From assembly GCA_024763135.1 (NCBI GenBank), contig JANTGD010000054.1, positions 1-13,341 of the forward strand: a DNA stretch of 13,341 nt, written 5' to 3'. Both the position numbers and the translations under genes were made by a program. This document shows positions 1 through 7,243 of this stretch, piece after piece. The notes beneath the pieces are model-generated. The model was given only the letters and a program-made list of their open reading frames with translations, had not been told where the DNA came from and did no database searches. Origin of the DNA: Thiotrichales bacterium. GTDB lineage: Bacteria; Pseudomonadota; Gammaproteobacteria; UWMA-0217. Position 1 is the stretch's first letter. Each line of letters begins with the position of its first letter.

Positions 1-9
1 TAAGATATT

Positions 10-86
10 GGTGTGCATGGTGAATCGGAAAAACTCGTGGTCACCTTATTGGTGATGAGAGGTTTTTCTGATTTGCCAGGTGCACC
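10..86 (+). other. Long imperfect hairpin upstream of the rpfE-like gene
   Basis: Bases 10-36 pair with 59-86 in about 27 pairs, with one mismatch (A17 with G79) and one bulged base (G61). An inner TCACC/GGTGA stem at 41-45/51-55 caps it. Five of the pairs are G-U when read as + strand RNA (14-82, 15-81, 21-75, 22-74, 27-69); the same positions would be A-C mismatches on the other strand, so a folded + strand transcript is favoured. It could be the 3' end of an upstream transcript, a leader of the rpfE-recJ operon, or a decayed palindromic mobile element. No T-run follows, so it is not a classic intrinsic terminator. Confidence 0.55.
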
Positions 87-128
87 AAGAGCTTGCGGGG
101 ACTTTTGTGATCCAACTGAGGTTTTTAG

Positions 129-184
129 GTTCAACAACATTGAGCGGAAAATTGGCTAAAAGAGGTTTTCCGCAGTGGGCCATC
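129..184 (+). repeat. Dyad repeat, copy A
   Basis: A perfect 8-bp dyad, GCGGAAAA at 144-151 and TTTTCCGC at 166-173, has a 14-nt loop. The 56-nt segment matches the reverse complement of 6717-6772 at 44 of 56 positions, and all 16 stem bases are identical. It lies 61 nt upstream of the rpfE-like start codon. It behaves like a small dispersed palindromic repeat. Its family name is not known to me. Confidence 0.6.
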
Positions 185-245
185 AATTCGCGGACAGCCT
201 CCTGGACTTCCCCTACCAATACACAGCGTTATTTTCGATCACATT

Positions 246-1259
246 ATGCAAATCACACTGGTCATTCCCGGATTAATCGAGCGCCTCGCCGAATGGCAAA
301 TGAGTTATACGGAGATTGCCATTCCCGGTGAGCTGGAAAAAACACTGTCCCGGGCAAGCCGCCTGGACACACTGGCCCGCGGCCTGGAAGCTACGCTCTG
401 GTCTCTACTCGATCCATCCTGCTGTACACAGGAGACTGAGATTCCATACAGTGGCCCGCGACCAGAAAATCCCGTGGCCAAACAGTGCTGGCACGCAGAC
501 CCCGTCCACCTGCGCGCTGATGTGAGTGATTTGGTCCTCGTCGACGCCCAACATTTGAATATTCAAACCAGCGAACGCGATGCCCTGAAAGCACTCATCA
601 ACACCCATCTCGCTCCCATCAATGGGCAGTTTTGGCTAAATGAACTCAACCAGGGCGCTTTAGCGCTTGATACCGAGTATCATTGCAGCACCACTCCCTT
701 AAGTATCGCCAGTGGCAAAGGCATTGCTTCTTTGCTACCCACGGGACCGGATCGGCTGCCGATGCATCGCCTGATCAACGAACTCCAGATGCTGCTGTAC
801 AACGCGCCTTTTAACCAATTGAGGGAGCAACGTGGTCTACCGACCCTAAACGGCCTGTGGCTATGGGGAGGTGCCACGCCTGTGAGTCCACCTCCCGCGC
901 GTTTCGATCTCATATTCAGCAATCATCCGTATGTAGAAAGCCTGGCGCGCTATGCCAAAATTCCCTGGCGGCCCCTTCCAGAGCGAGCCGCACAATTAGC
1001 CTCAGTCACCCAAGGTGACTGTCTGCTGATTTGCCTGGATCAGCTACAATCAAGTGCTCAGTACGACGATATGCTGGCCTGGGAACAGCAGCTCATCCAC
1101 ATCACCCAAACATGGATCACGCCTTTGAACGAGATGCTCAATGCTAAAAAAATCAAGAACATCAACCTCTACACCTGCCAGGGTAGTCGTTTCGAGCTAA
1201 GCAAGGAGCGCTTCTGGCATCACTGGCGTCCGACCAAGCCTTTGACGGAGCTGCAATGA
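246..1259 (+). CDS. rpfE: RpfE-type protein (phosphoglycerate-mutase-like, function uncertain)
   Basis: This 337-residue protein is of the size and type annotated as regulatory protein RpfE or as phosphoglycerate-mutase-like in Xanthomonas and other gammaproteobacteria. The family is recognised from the start MQITLVIPGL, the segment CWHADPVHLRADVSDLVLVD at 81-100, PTGPDRLPMHRLINELQMLL at 165-184, and LNGLWLWGGATP at 201-212. No signal peptide or membrane segment is visible, so it should be cytoplasmic. In Xanthomonas the gene lies in the rpf pathogenicity-regulation region next to recJ, but no biochemical activity is firmly established and the name does not prove a regulatory role here. The ATG at 246 is chosen because the family-like N-terminus begins there; no clear Shine-Dalgarno precedes it. 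The stop overlaps the recJ start in an ATGA, indicating translational coupling. Confidence 0.78.
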   Translation: MQITLVIPGLIERLAEWQMSYTEIAIPGELEKTLSRASRLDTLARGLEATLWSLLDPSCCTQETEIPYSGPRPENPVAKQCWHADPVHLRADVSDLVLVDAQHLNIQTSERDALKALINTHLAPINGQFWLNELNQGALALDTEYHCSTTPLSIASGKGIASLLPTGPDRLPMHRLINELQMLLYNAPFNQLREQRGLPTLNGLWLWGGATPVSPPPARFDLIFSNHPYVESLARYAKIPWRPLPERAAQLASVTQGDCLLICLDQLQSSAQYDDMLAWEQQLIHITQTWITPLNEMLNAKKIKNINLYTCQGSRFELSKERFWHHWRPTKPLTELQ

Positions 1260-2986
1260 TTCCGGTGCAGATTCGTCGCCGTCAGGTCAGCGTGCCGCCT
1301 GCGCTGCATCACTATTCCGGCTTGATCGGGCAGATTTTGGCCAGCCGCGGCGTCCAATCTCCCGCTGAGGTTCAGTACGAGCTGCGTGGGCTGAGCGATC
1401 CATACACACTCAGCGGCATGGCAGCAGCAATTGAGCGCTTGCTTCAGGCGCTCGAGCAACAGGCCCGGGTGCTGATTGTGGGTGACTTCGATGCCGATGG
1501 GGCTACCAGCACAGCACTTGCCATTCAGGGATTGTCTGCCTGCGGGTTTCGCAGACTAGACTACCTCATCCCCAATCGCTTCGATTATGGTTATGGCCTG
1601 ACCCCCGAAATCGTCGACCTTGCCGCGCAGCGCGAACCCGACCTGATCATTACCGTCGACAATGGCATCTCCAGCATGGCAGGCGTCGCCCGCGCGCGTC
1701 ACCATGGCATCGACGTGCTGGTAACCGACCACCATCTGCCGGGTGCGGAGCTACCCGCCGCTTACGCGATCGTCAATCCGAACCTCCCGCACGAACACTT
1801 TCCGAGCAAACACCTGGCAGGGGTTGGCGTGATGTTTTTTGTGCTCATCGCGTTACGCCAGCAGCTGCGGGACCGCGATATTTTCTCCCAGCTGGGGATT
1901 GCCGAACCCAATCTGGCGCAATTTCTCGATTTAGTGGCCCTGGGTACCGTCGCCGATGTCGTGCCTCTCGACCAGCAAAACCGAGTACTGGTCGAGCAAG
2001 GGCTAAGACGGATTCGTGCGGGCCATGCTTGCCCAGGCATCAATGCCCTGCTCACTGTGGCCGGGCGCCAGGCCACTGAGATCACGAGCAAAGACCTGGG
2101 GTTCTTCGTGGGTCCACGGCTCAATGCCGCCGGGCGTCTCGATGATATGTCCTGGGGGATCGAGTGCCTGCTGAGTACTTCTGAACAAAAAGCGCTTCAC
2201 TATGCCACCGACTTGGACAACCTGAACCGGGAACGGCGGGAAATCGAGACAACGATGCGCTCCGAGGCACTCGCATCGTTGGACGAACTCAGGCTGGACG
2301 ACGCCACACTACCCTGGGGGCTAAGTCTGCTGCAACCCAACTGGCACCAAGGAATCGTGGGCTTGGTCGCAGCACGCATCAAAGAACGCTATCATCGCCC
2401 GGTGATCGCCTTTGCGCCTGCGAACGAAGACACACTTAAAGGCTCGGCCCGATCCATTCCAGGCCTGCACATTCGGGATGTACTCGAGCGTATCGACAGC
2501 CAACAGCCTGGGCTGATCGAAAAGTTTGGCGGCCACGCCATGGCGGCCGGCCTGTCTCTCCCCGCCAAGCACTACGCGCAATTTTCCGCGGCATTTGATC
2601 AAGCCGTTAAAGGCATGCTGGATCCTGCCCTGCTCGACCCTATCATTACATCCGATGGCGAGCTGCGTGCTGACGATATGAATCTGCAAACTGCACAACA
2701 ATTGCAACGGTTGGCTCCCTGGGGACAGGGCTTCCCAGAACCCATCTTCGATGGCGTCTTCGCTATTCAGCGCAAACAGATCTTAAAGGAACGCCACATT
2801 AAGTACGCATTGTCGCCGTTAAATACCGCCCACACGTTCGATGCACTGGCTTTTAGTGTCGATCCAACAGAGTGGCCGGAAACAGGACAGCAGATACACA
2901 TTGCCTACAGCCTGGACATCAATCGCTATCGCGGAGCAACCGAGCTGCAACTGATGATACGCGGCCGTGTAGACACGCCCCGGTGA
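1256..2986 (+). CDS. recJ: Single-stranded-DNA-specific 5'-3' exonuclease RecJ
   Basis: RecJ degrades single-stranded DNA 5' to 3' in RecF-pathway recombination, mismatch repair and base-excision repair, in the cytoplasm. The protein has 576 residues, about the length of E. coli RecJ, and appears intact. DHH-phosphoesterase motifs are present in order: VGDFDADG at 75-82, TVDNG at 133-137, VTDHH at 156-160, and DLVALGTVADVVPL at 225-238, with the aspartates and histidines that bind the catalytic metals. LNAAGRLDD follows near 289-297. The C-terminal DHHA1 part carries KGSARSIPGLHIRDVL and the glycine-rich FGGHAMAAGLSL around H427. The ATG lies in a 4-nt overlap with the upstream gene, so translation is probably coupled. 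About 117 nt separate the stop from prfB, with no obvious terminator between. Confidence 0.97.
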   Translation: MIPVQIRRRQVSVPPALHHYSGLIGQILASRGVQSPAEVQYELRGLSDPYTLSGMAAAIERLLQALEQQARVLIVGDFDADGATSTALAIQGLSACGFRRLDYLIPNRFDYGYGLTPEIVDLAAQREPDLIITVDNGISSMAGVARARHHGIDVLVTDHHLPGAELPAAYAIVNPNLPHEHFPSKHLAGVGVMFFVLIALRQQLRDRDIFSQLGIAEPNLAQFLDLVALGTVADVVPLDQQNRVLVEQGLRRIRAGHACPGINALLTVAGRQATEITSKDLGFFVGPRLNAAGRLDDMSWGIECLLSTSEQKALHYATDLDNLNRERREIETTMRSEALASLDELRLDDATLPWGLSLLQPNWHQGIVGLVAARIKERYHRPVIAFAPANEDTLKGSARSIPGLHIRDVLERIDSQQPGLIEKFGGHAMAAGLSLPAKHYAQFSAAFDQAVKGMLDPALLDPIITSDGELRADDMNLQTAQQLQRLAPWGQGFPEPIFDGVFAIQRKQILKERHIKYALSPLNTAHTFDALAFSVDPTEWPETGQQIHIAYSLDINRYRGATELQLMIRGRVDTPR

Positions 2987-3103
2987 CGTTGGGCTGGGAT
3001 GCTTGGGCCTAAACCGCTATCATACGCCCCCTTTTACATGCCTCTGTCCCAAGAGACTTTTTCAACAGCCTGTTAGTGTAGTGTCAACGTTATGAATAGT
3101 ACG

Positions 3104-4199
3104 ATGGAACTCAATCCAATTTACAATCAGATCAATGACCTCCGAGAGCGACTAGAAGCTCTCAGGGGGTATCTTTGACTACGCTGACAAACAAGAAGAG
3201 CTCGAAGAAGTCAATCGAGAACTCGAAGACCCTGAAATCTGGAATACCCCAGAGAAAGCACAAGCTTTAGGGCAAAAAAAAGCCCAGCTCGAATCGGTTG
3301 TCACAACCATCCAAGATCTGGAATCCGGGCTGCGCGATGCTCAGGAACTTCTCGAACTGGCTGAAGCGGAAAACGATACCGATACCATCGCGTCCGTCCA
3401 AGCTGATCTGAATGAGTTTCAGGCCGACGTCGAAAAGCTCGAATTCCGGCGCATGTTCTCGGGCGAAATGGATAGCCATAACGCCTTTCTCGACATCCAG
3501 GCTGGCTCTGGCGGTACCGAAGCGCAAGACTGGGCAGAAATGCTACTGCGCATGTATCTGCGTTGGGGTGAGCGGCACGGATTCAAAACCGAACTCATTG
3601 AAGTCTCCCCGGGCGAGGTTGCTGGCATCAAAAGCGCTACCGTATCGTTCAAAGGCGAATATGCGTTCGGTTGGCTGCGCACTGAAACAGGTGTGCACCG
3701 GCTGGTGCGTAAATCGCCTTTCGATTCCGGTAATCGGCGCCACACCTCATTCGCAGCGGTGTTTGTCTCCCCTGAAATTGAAGATGACATCGAGATCGAA
3801 ATCGACCCAAGCGATCTGCGCATCGATGTCTATCGCTCCTCGGGTGCAGGAGGGCAGCACGTCAATAAGACCGAATCTGCGGTTCGCATTACCCACCTGC
3901 CCACCAATACGGTCGTGCAATGTCAGGCGGGACGTTCGCAGCATCAGAACAAAGATACCGCCATGAAACAGCTGAAAGCCAAGTTGTATGAGCTGGAGGT
4001 ACAAAAACGCAATGCGAGCCAGCAACAGGTCGAAGACAGTAAATCCGACATTGGTTGGGGGAGCCAGATTCGCTCCTATGTACTCGACCAGTCGCGTATT
4101 AAAGATCTTAGAACTGGCGTTGAAACAGGTAATACCCAGGCCGTCCTCGACGGCGATCTTGACCAATTCATAGAAGCCAGCCTCAAGTCCGGTCTGTAA
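3104..4199 (+). CDS. prfB: Peptide chain release factor 2, with programmed +1 frameshift
   Basis: RF2 recognises UGA and UAA and triggers hydrolysis of peptidyl-tRNA on the ribosome. The gene is in two frames: 3104-3175 gives 24 codons ending in CTT, then an in-frame TGA at 3176-3178 is bypassed by a +1 shift and reading resumes with GAC at 3177. The product is 364 residues (E. coli RF2 has 365). The joined sequence reads LRGYLDYADKQEELEEVN across the shift. The SPF anticodon tripeptide is at 204-206 and the catalytic GGQ at 249-251. The residue equivalent to E. coli K-12 Thr246 is Ser, the type seen in most bacteria. ATG 3104 is chosen because MELNPI aligns with other RF2 N-termini; ATG 3092 in the same frame would add four residues, and neither has a clear Shine-Dalgarno. 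lysS starts 32 nt after the stop and is probably co-transcribed. Confidence 0.96.
3164..3179 (+). promoter_or_regulatory. Programmed +1 frameshift site of prfB
   Basis: The site has the standard elements: a Shine-Dalgarno-like AGGGGG at 3164-3169, then TAT, the slippery CTT at 3173-3175, and TGA followed by C (3176-3179), a weak termination context. When RF2 is scarce the ribosome pauses at UGA and slips forward, so RF2 controls its own synthesis. The layout matches the E. coli site base for base from AGGGGG through TGAC. Confidence 0.97.
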
Positions 4200-4231
4200 T
4201 ATCCCCTACCTTAACGTATATCGAGCAACAC

Positions 4232-5728
4232 ATGTCTAAGACGCAAGCAACCCACGACGAGAACAAACTTATTGTCGAGCGCAGAGAAAAACTCAAGCGA
4301 CTCCGTGAAAACGGCATCGCATTTCCCAACGATTTTCGGCGCAATGTAATGGCAGGTGAGCTACATGCCGAATACGACGACAAAGATCGCGAATTCTTCG
4401 AAACACAAAACATCCGGGTCGCAGTTGCGGGCCGCATGATGGCCAAACGCGTGATGGGAAAAGCCAGCTTTGCAAGCATCAAGGATATGTCTGGCACCGT
4501 GCAGCTCTATGTGCAACGCGATGCATTGCCAGAAGGCGTCTATGCTCAGTTCAAGACCTGGGACATCGGTGACATCCTGGGTGCCGAAGGCAAGCTGTTC
4601 AAGACTCAGAAAGGCGAACTCAGCGTGCATGTAGACAGCCTGAGGCTCCTGACGAAGTCAGTCCGCCCTTTGCCGGAAAAGTTCCACGGCCTGACCGATA
4701 CAGAGCAACGCTATCGACAGCGCTATGTAGATTTGATCATGAACGATCCGGTGAGAGAAACCTTCAGAACCCGCACTCGGATTATCAATTTCATCCGCAA
4801 TTATCTGAATGCGCGAGGCTACCTGGAAGTAGAAACGCCAATGATGCACGTCATCCCAGGAGGCGCGACGGCGCGGCCATTTACGACTTACCACAATGCG
4901 CTGGATATGGAGCTGTTTCTGCGGATCGCACCTGAACTATACCTCAAGCGCCTGGTTGTCGGTGGGTTTGAAAAAGTCTACGAAATAAATCGTAACTTTC
5001 GCAATGAAGGGTTATCCACCCGGCACAACCCCGAATTTACGATGATTGAGTTCTATGAAGCATATGCAACCTACGAAGATCTTATGAATCTCACCGAGGA
5101 CATGCTCCGTAAATTGACCCACGACATAATCGGTGACAGTACGCTGGAATATCAGGGGGAGCGCTATGATTTTGGCAAACCATTTGCACGCATGACGGTT
5201 AAAGAAGCCGTACTATATTTCAATCCTGGGCTGGAAGCTCAGCAATTGGAGAACCTGGAAGCAGCCCGCGAGATTGCCCAGTCGTTAGATATTCCCCTGA
5301 AAGACAGTTACGGGCTAGGCAAGGTGCTCATCGAGATCTTTGAAAAAACCGCCGAACACCGGCTCATGGACCCAACCTTCATTACAGCCTACCCAGCCGA
5401 AGTCTCCCCGTTGGCGCGGCGGAATGATCTAGATCCGTTCGTCACCGACCGGTTCGAATTCTTCGTCGGTGGTCGCGAAATCGCCAATGGCTTTTCGGAG
5501 CTCAATGACTACGAAGATCAGGCAGAGCGGTTCCGCGCGCAAGTAGCGGAAAAAGAAGCCGGAGATAGCGAGGCCATGCATTACGACGCCGACTACATTC
5601 GCGCACTTGAGCATGGCATGCCACCCACTGCAGGGGAAGGCATTGGTATCGACCGCCTGGTGATGTTACTCACTGATGCGCCATCTATCCGTGATGTCTT
5701 GCTCTTTCCCCACATGCGTCCGGAGTGA
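4232..5728 (+). CDS. lysS: Lysyl-tRNA synthetase, class II
   Basis: This enzyme charges tRNA-Lys with lysine using ATP in the cytoplasm. The 498 residues (E. coli LysS has 505) cover the whole enzyme. An N-terminal OB-fold anticodon-binding domain includes AVAGRMMAKRVMGKASF around 64-80 and extends to about 140. The class II catalytic domain follows, with FRNEGLSTRHNPEFTMIE at 256-273 (motif 2, with its ATP-contacting arginine) and GEGIGIDRLVMLLT at 468-481 (motif 3). The sequence ends LLFPHMRPE, as is usual for bacterial LysRS. It follows prfB by 32 nt without a terminator, the same pairing as in E. coli prfB-lysS. No strong Shine-Dalgarno is visible before the ATG. Nothing suggests damage or transfer. 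Confidence 0.97.
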   Translation: MSKTQATHDENKLIVERREKLKRLRENGIAFPNDFRRNVMAGELHAEYDDKDREFFETQNIRVAVAGRMMAKRVMGKASFASIKDMSGTVQLYVQRDALPEGVYAQFKTWDIGDILGAEGKLFKTQKGELSVHVDSLRLLTKSVRPLPEKFHGLTDTEQRYRQRYVDLIMNDPVRETFRTRTRIINFIRNYLNARGYLEVETPMMHVIPGGATARPFTTYHNALDMELFLRIAPELYLKRLVVGGFEKVYEINRNFRNEGLSTRHNPEFTMIEFYEAYATYEDLMNLTEDMLRKLTHDIIGDSTLEYQGERYDFGKPFARMTVKEAVLYFNPGLEAQQLENLEAAREIAQSLDIPLKDSYGLGKVLIEIFEKTAEHRLMDPTFITAYPAEVSPLARRNDLDPFVTDRFEFFVGGREIANGFSELNDYEDQAERFRAQVAEKEAGDSEAMHYDADYIRALEHGMPPTAGEGIGIDRLVMLLTDAPSIRDVLLFPHMRPE

Positions 5729-5750
5729 GCTCTCGGACAGCCTCCTACTG

Positions 5751-5772
5751 AGCGGGTCAACCGTTACCCGCT
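5751..5772 (+). terminator. Hairpin after lysS, possible terminator
   Basis: AGCGGGT at 5751-5757 pairs perfectly with ACCCGCT at 5766-5772 around an 8-nt loop. It sits between the lysS stop and the end of the convergent gene at 5798, so it could serve either strand. No T-run follows on either side, so intrinsic termination would be weak. Confidence 0.4.
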
Positions 5773-5797
5773 TATCGATTGGTGGGCACAGACCGCC

Positions 5798-6406
5798 TTA
5801 CCAAGGCGTGAAATTATTGAAGAAATCCAAGGGCCGTCCAATCTGATTCAGATCACGGCTCATGTATTGAGTACTCACAGTCATGGAGCGCATTGCCTGA
5901 TCCATATCAGCAATATTGAGATTCATATCCATGATGGCGCCTGTCATCGTTGAGATGTCATGGGTCATATTATCCATACTGAGTTTGACATCACCAATTG
6001 ATTCGGCAATGCCGGAAATATTCCCATCCATTCTGACAATATGACTATCCATGCTGTCGACTTTCTGAACCAAAATACCGACTTGCTTGGTCATTACCGA
6101 AATATTCTTGGATAGCTCAGCCATATGACTGGACATTGCATCCAGGTTGTATTTCATGCGCGGATCTACATGCTGAGTCAGTGTGCTCATGTCACGCGTG
6201 ACACTGTAAATGAGATAAAAACCGGACAACCCTAGGATCGCCATCAATGCCATGGCAGGGTAGAACAGCCGCTCCCAGCGTAAAATACTCTTATCCAGGG
6301 ACTTAAAGAATTGATTCAGAGTGATTTCGAGCTTCACCATTGCTTTCTGCTCTGGTGCAAGCCCCTTCATATCTGCTTCAAAGGTCCTGGGGTCTTTTTC
6401 AAGCAT
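5798..6406 (-). CDS. Small membrane-anchored coiled-coil protein, unknown function
   Basis: The product has 202 residues and matches no family I can name. A short charged N-terminus (1-46) precedes one hydrophobic segment at about 48-69 that should cross the inner membrane. After a break at D81-P82, residues 84-189 form an unbroken heptad pattern. The a positions (88, 95, 102 and so on to 186) are mostly Ile or Val, and the d positions (84, 91, 98 and so on to 189) are Met in 11 of 16 cases. Only T179 is non-hydrophobic among the 31 core positions. The tail ends FFNNFTPW. AGGA lies 7 nt before the ATG, supporting this start. Similar proteins can be mislabelled as translation factors or chemotaxis receptors because of low-complexity coiled coil; no HAMP or signalling domain is seen. 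It converges on lysS and has no obvious partner gene. Confidence 0.8.
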   Translation of the reverse strand: MLEKDPRTFEADMKGLAPEQKAMVKLEITLNQFFKSLDKSILRWERLFYPAMALMAILGLSGFYLIYSVTRDMSTLTQHVDPRMKYNLDAMSSHMAELSKNISVMTKQVGILVQKVDSMDSHIVRMDGNISGIAESIGDVKLSMDNMTHDISTMTGAIMDMNLNIADMDQAMRSMTVSTQYMSRDLNQIGRPLDFFNNFTPW

Positions 6407-7117
6407 ATGTTAGTCCTAGCAACACGACAGCTGAAAAATCGGCATCATTTCGAAACGCAATGATGATCGCTCCATCCGCTGCCCGAAACTACAGACTACC
6501 ACCCAGACCTACCTATAAGAACCCGACGACTGAGCAATCACCCTTGGCCATTTCAGTCAAAAACCTTGCGGAAAACACTTGCATTTTTGCAGCCGACTTA
6601 AGTTGGCAAACTCCTGGATAGCAACAACGCGCAGGAATCGGCCCAGGGTAATGATTGGCATTAATCGGAGGTGATGAGTTGAGCTATTGTCAGTGATCTT
6701 GATAGATACGAGTACAGATGACCGACTGCGGAAAAGCCCTTATGGCCCATTTTCCGCGCATTTTCGTTGAATATGAGTCACTGTTCGCCTCAAATAAGCA
6801 AAAAAATGCTCCCAAAATAGCGACCCCGACCTGAGGGCGAACTGAGCCGTGCCAGCGGTGGTGCTGCGCTTGTTCGGCAGAGCGCTCCAGATGCTATGGC
6901 TCGATGTTGCGCCGATTAGACAGAGAACTGCTATGCCTGTGCGCCCAGTGTTTGAGCACCCAGAGATCTGCAGGATGGTACTTTACGATGAATTATCTTA
7001 GTCAGTGCCATTTCCCGAAAGGACGGTTACGTTGGGTATCGCCCAACCACACGCCCATCACTCAGCAATCGCCGAAAAGACGCATGGGTGAACCTCAACC
7101 CGTTACCCTGCCTCAAC
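6407..7117. other. Gene-poor stretch between two minus-strand genes
   Basis: No convincing gene was found in 711 nt. It contains dyad repeat copy B (6717-6772) and a minus-strand frame open from 6893 to a stop at 6690 that lacks a start for its first 44 codons. A + strand frame from GTG 6849 to 7001 (50 codons) and an ATG-led one at 6904-7134 have no ribosome binding site or recognisable similarity. A near-palindrome, CCGACTTAAGTTGG, occurs around 6594-6607. The promoter of the coiled-coil gene must lie at its left end, but I see no clear -35/-10 pair. Confidence 0.5.
6717..6772 (-). repeat. Dyad repeat, copy B
   Basis: GCGGAAAA at 6728-6735 and TTTTCCGC at 6750-6757 enclose a 14-nt loop, as in copy A at 129-184 but in the opposite orientation. 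The flanks are also alike, giving 44 of 56 identical bases between the copies. An inner GCC/GGC pair strengthens the hairpin in this copy. Confidence 0.6.
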
Positions 7118-7221
7118 TATTAATCGTTGCATAAGTTATTGCTCATTAATCCCCTCGCCCTTCAAGGGAGAGGGTAGGGAGAGGGTTAAACAACCTGCAA
7201 GAACTTATGCAACGATTAATA
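7118..7221. repeat. MITE-like palindromic element 1
   Basis: Terminal inverted repeats of 25 bp (7118-7142 and 7197-7221) match at 24 of 25 positions, including a perfect outer 20 bp that begins TATTAATCGTTGC. The 54-nt centre carries a REP-like hairpin, CCCTCGCCCTT pairing with AAGGGAGAGGG at about 7152-7174. It is too short to encode a transposase. TA at both ends is compatible with a TA target duplication of IS630/mariner type, but because TA is self-complementary this is not proof. It ends 22 nt past the stop of the PepSY gene and may act as a transcript end. Confidence 0.75.
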
Positions 7222-7243
7222 ACTGCATGGCATCTGGTTACTG

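Noticed and set aside
80..331. + strand frame of 83 codons across the leader and the start of the rpfE-like gene
   Set aside because: It overlaps the better-supported gene in another frame, runs through the hairpin and the dyad repeat, and has no recognisable similarity.
2321..2707. 128-codon antisense frame within recJ
   Set aside because: It has no ribosome binding site or domain, and recJ is intact on the other strand.
3056..3077. ACTTTTTCAACAGCCTGTTAG between recJ and prfB, resembling sequence often found near insertion-sequence ends
   Set aside because: It is only a short 5-1-5 palindrome, with no second end or transposase nearby.
3453..4199. RF2 starting at ATG 3453
   Set aside because: Upstream codons continue the RF2 alignment in the same frame back to the programmed frameshift, so this is an internal Met.
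6849..7001. 50-codon + strand frame beginning with GTG and rich in hydrophobic residues
   Set aside because: There is no ribosome binding site and no known similarity, and it lies in a repeat-rich stretch; too weak to call.
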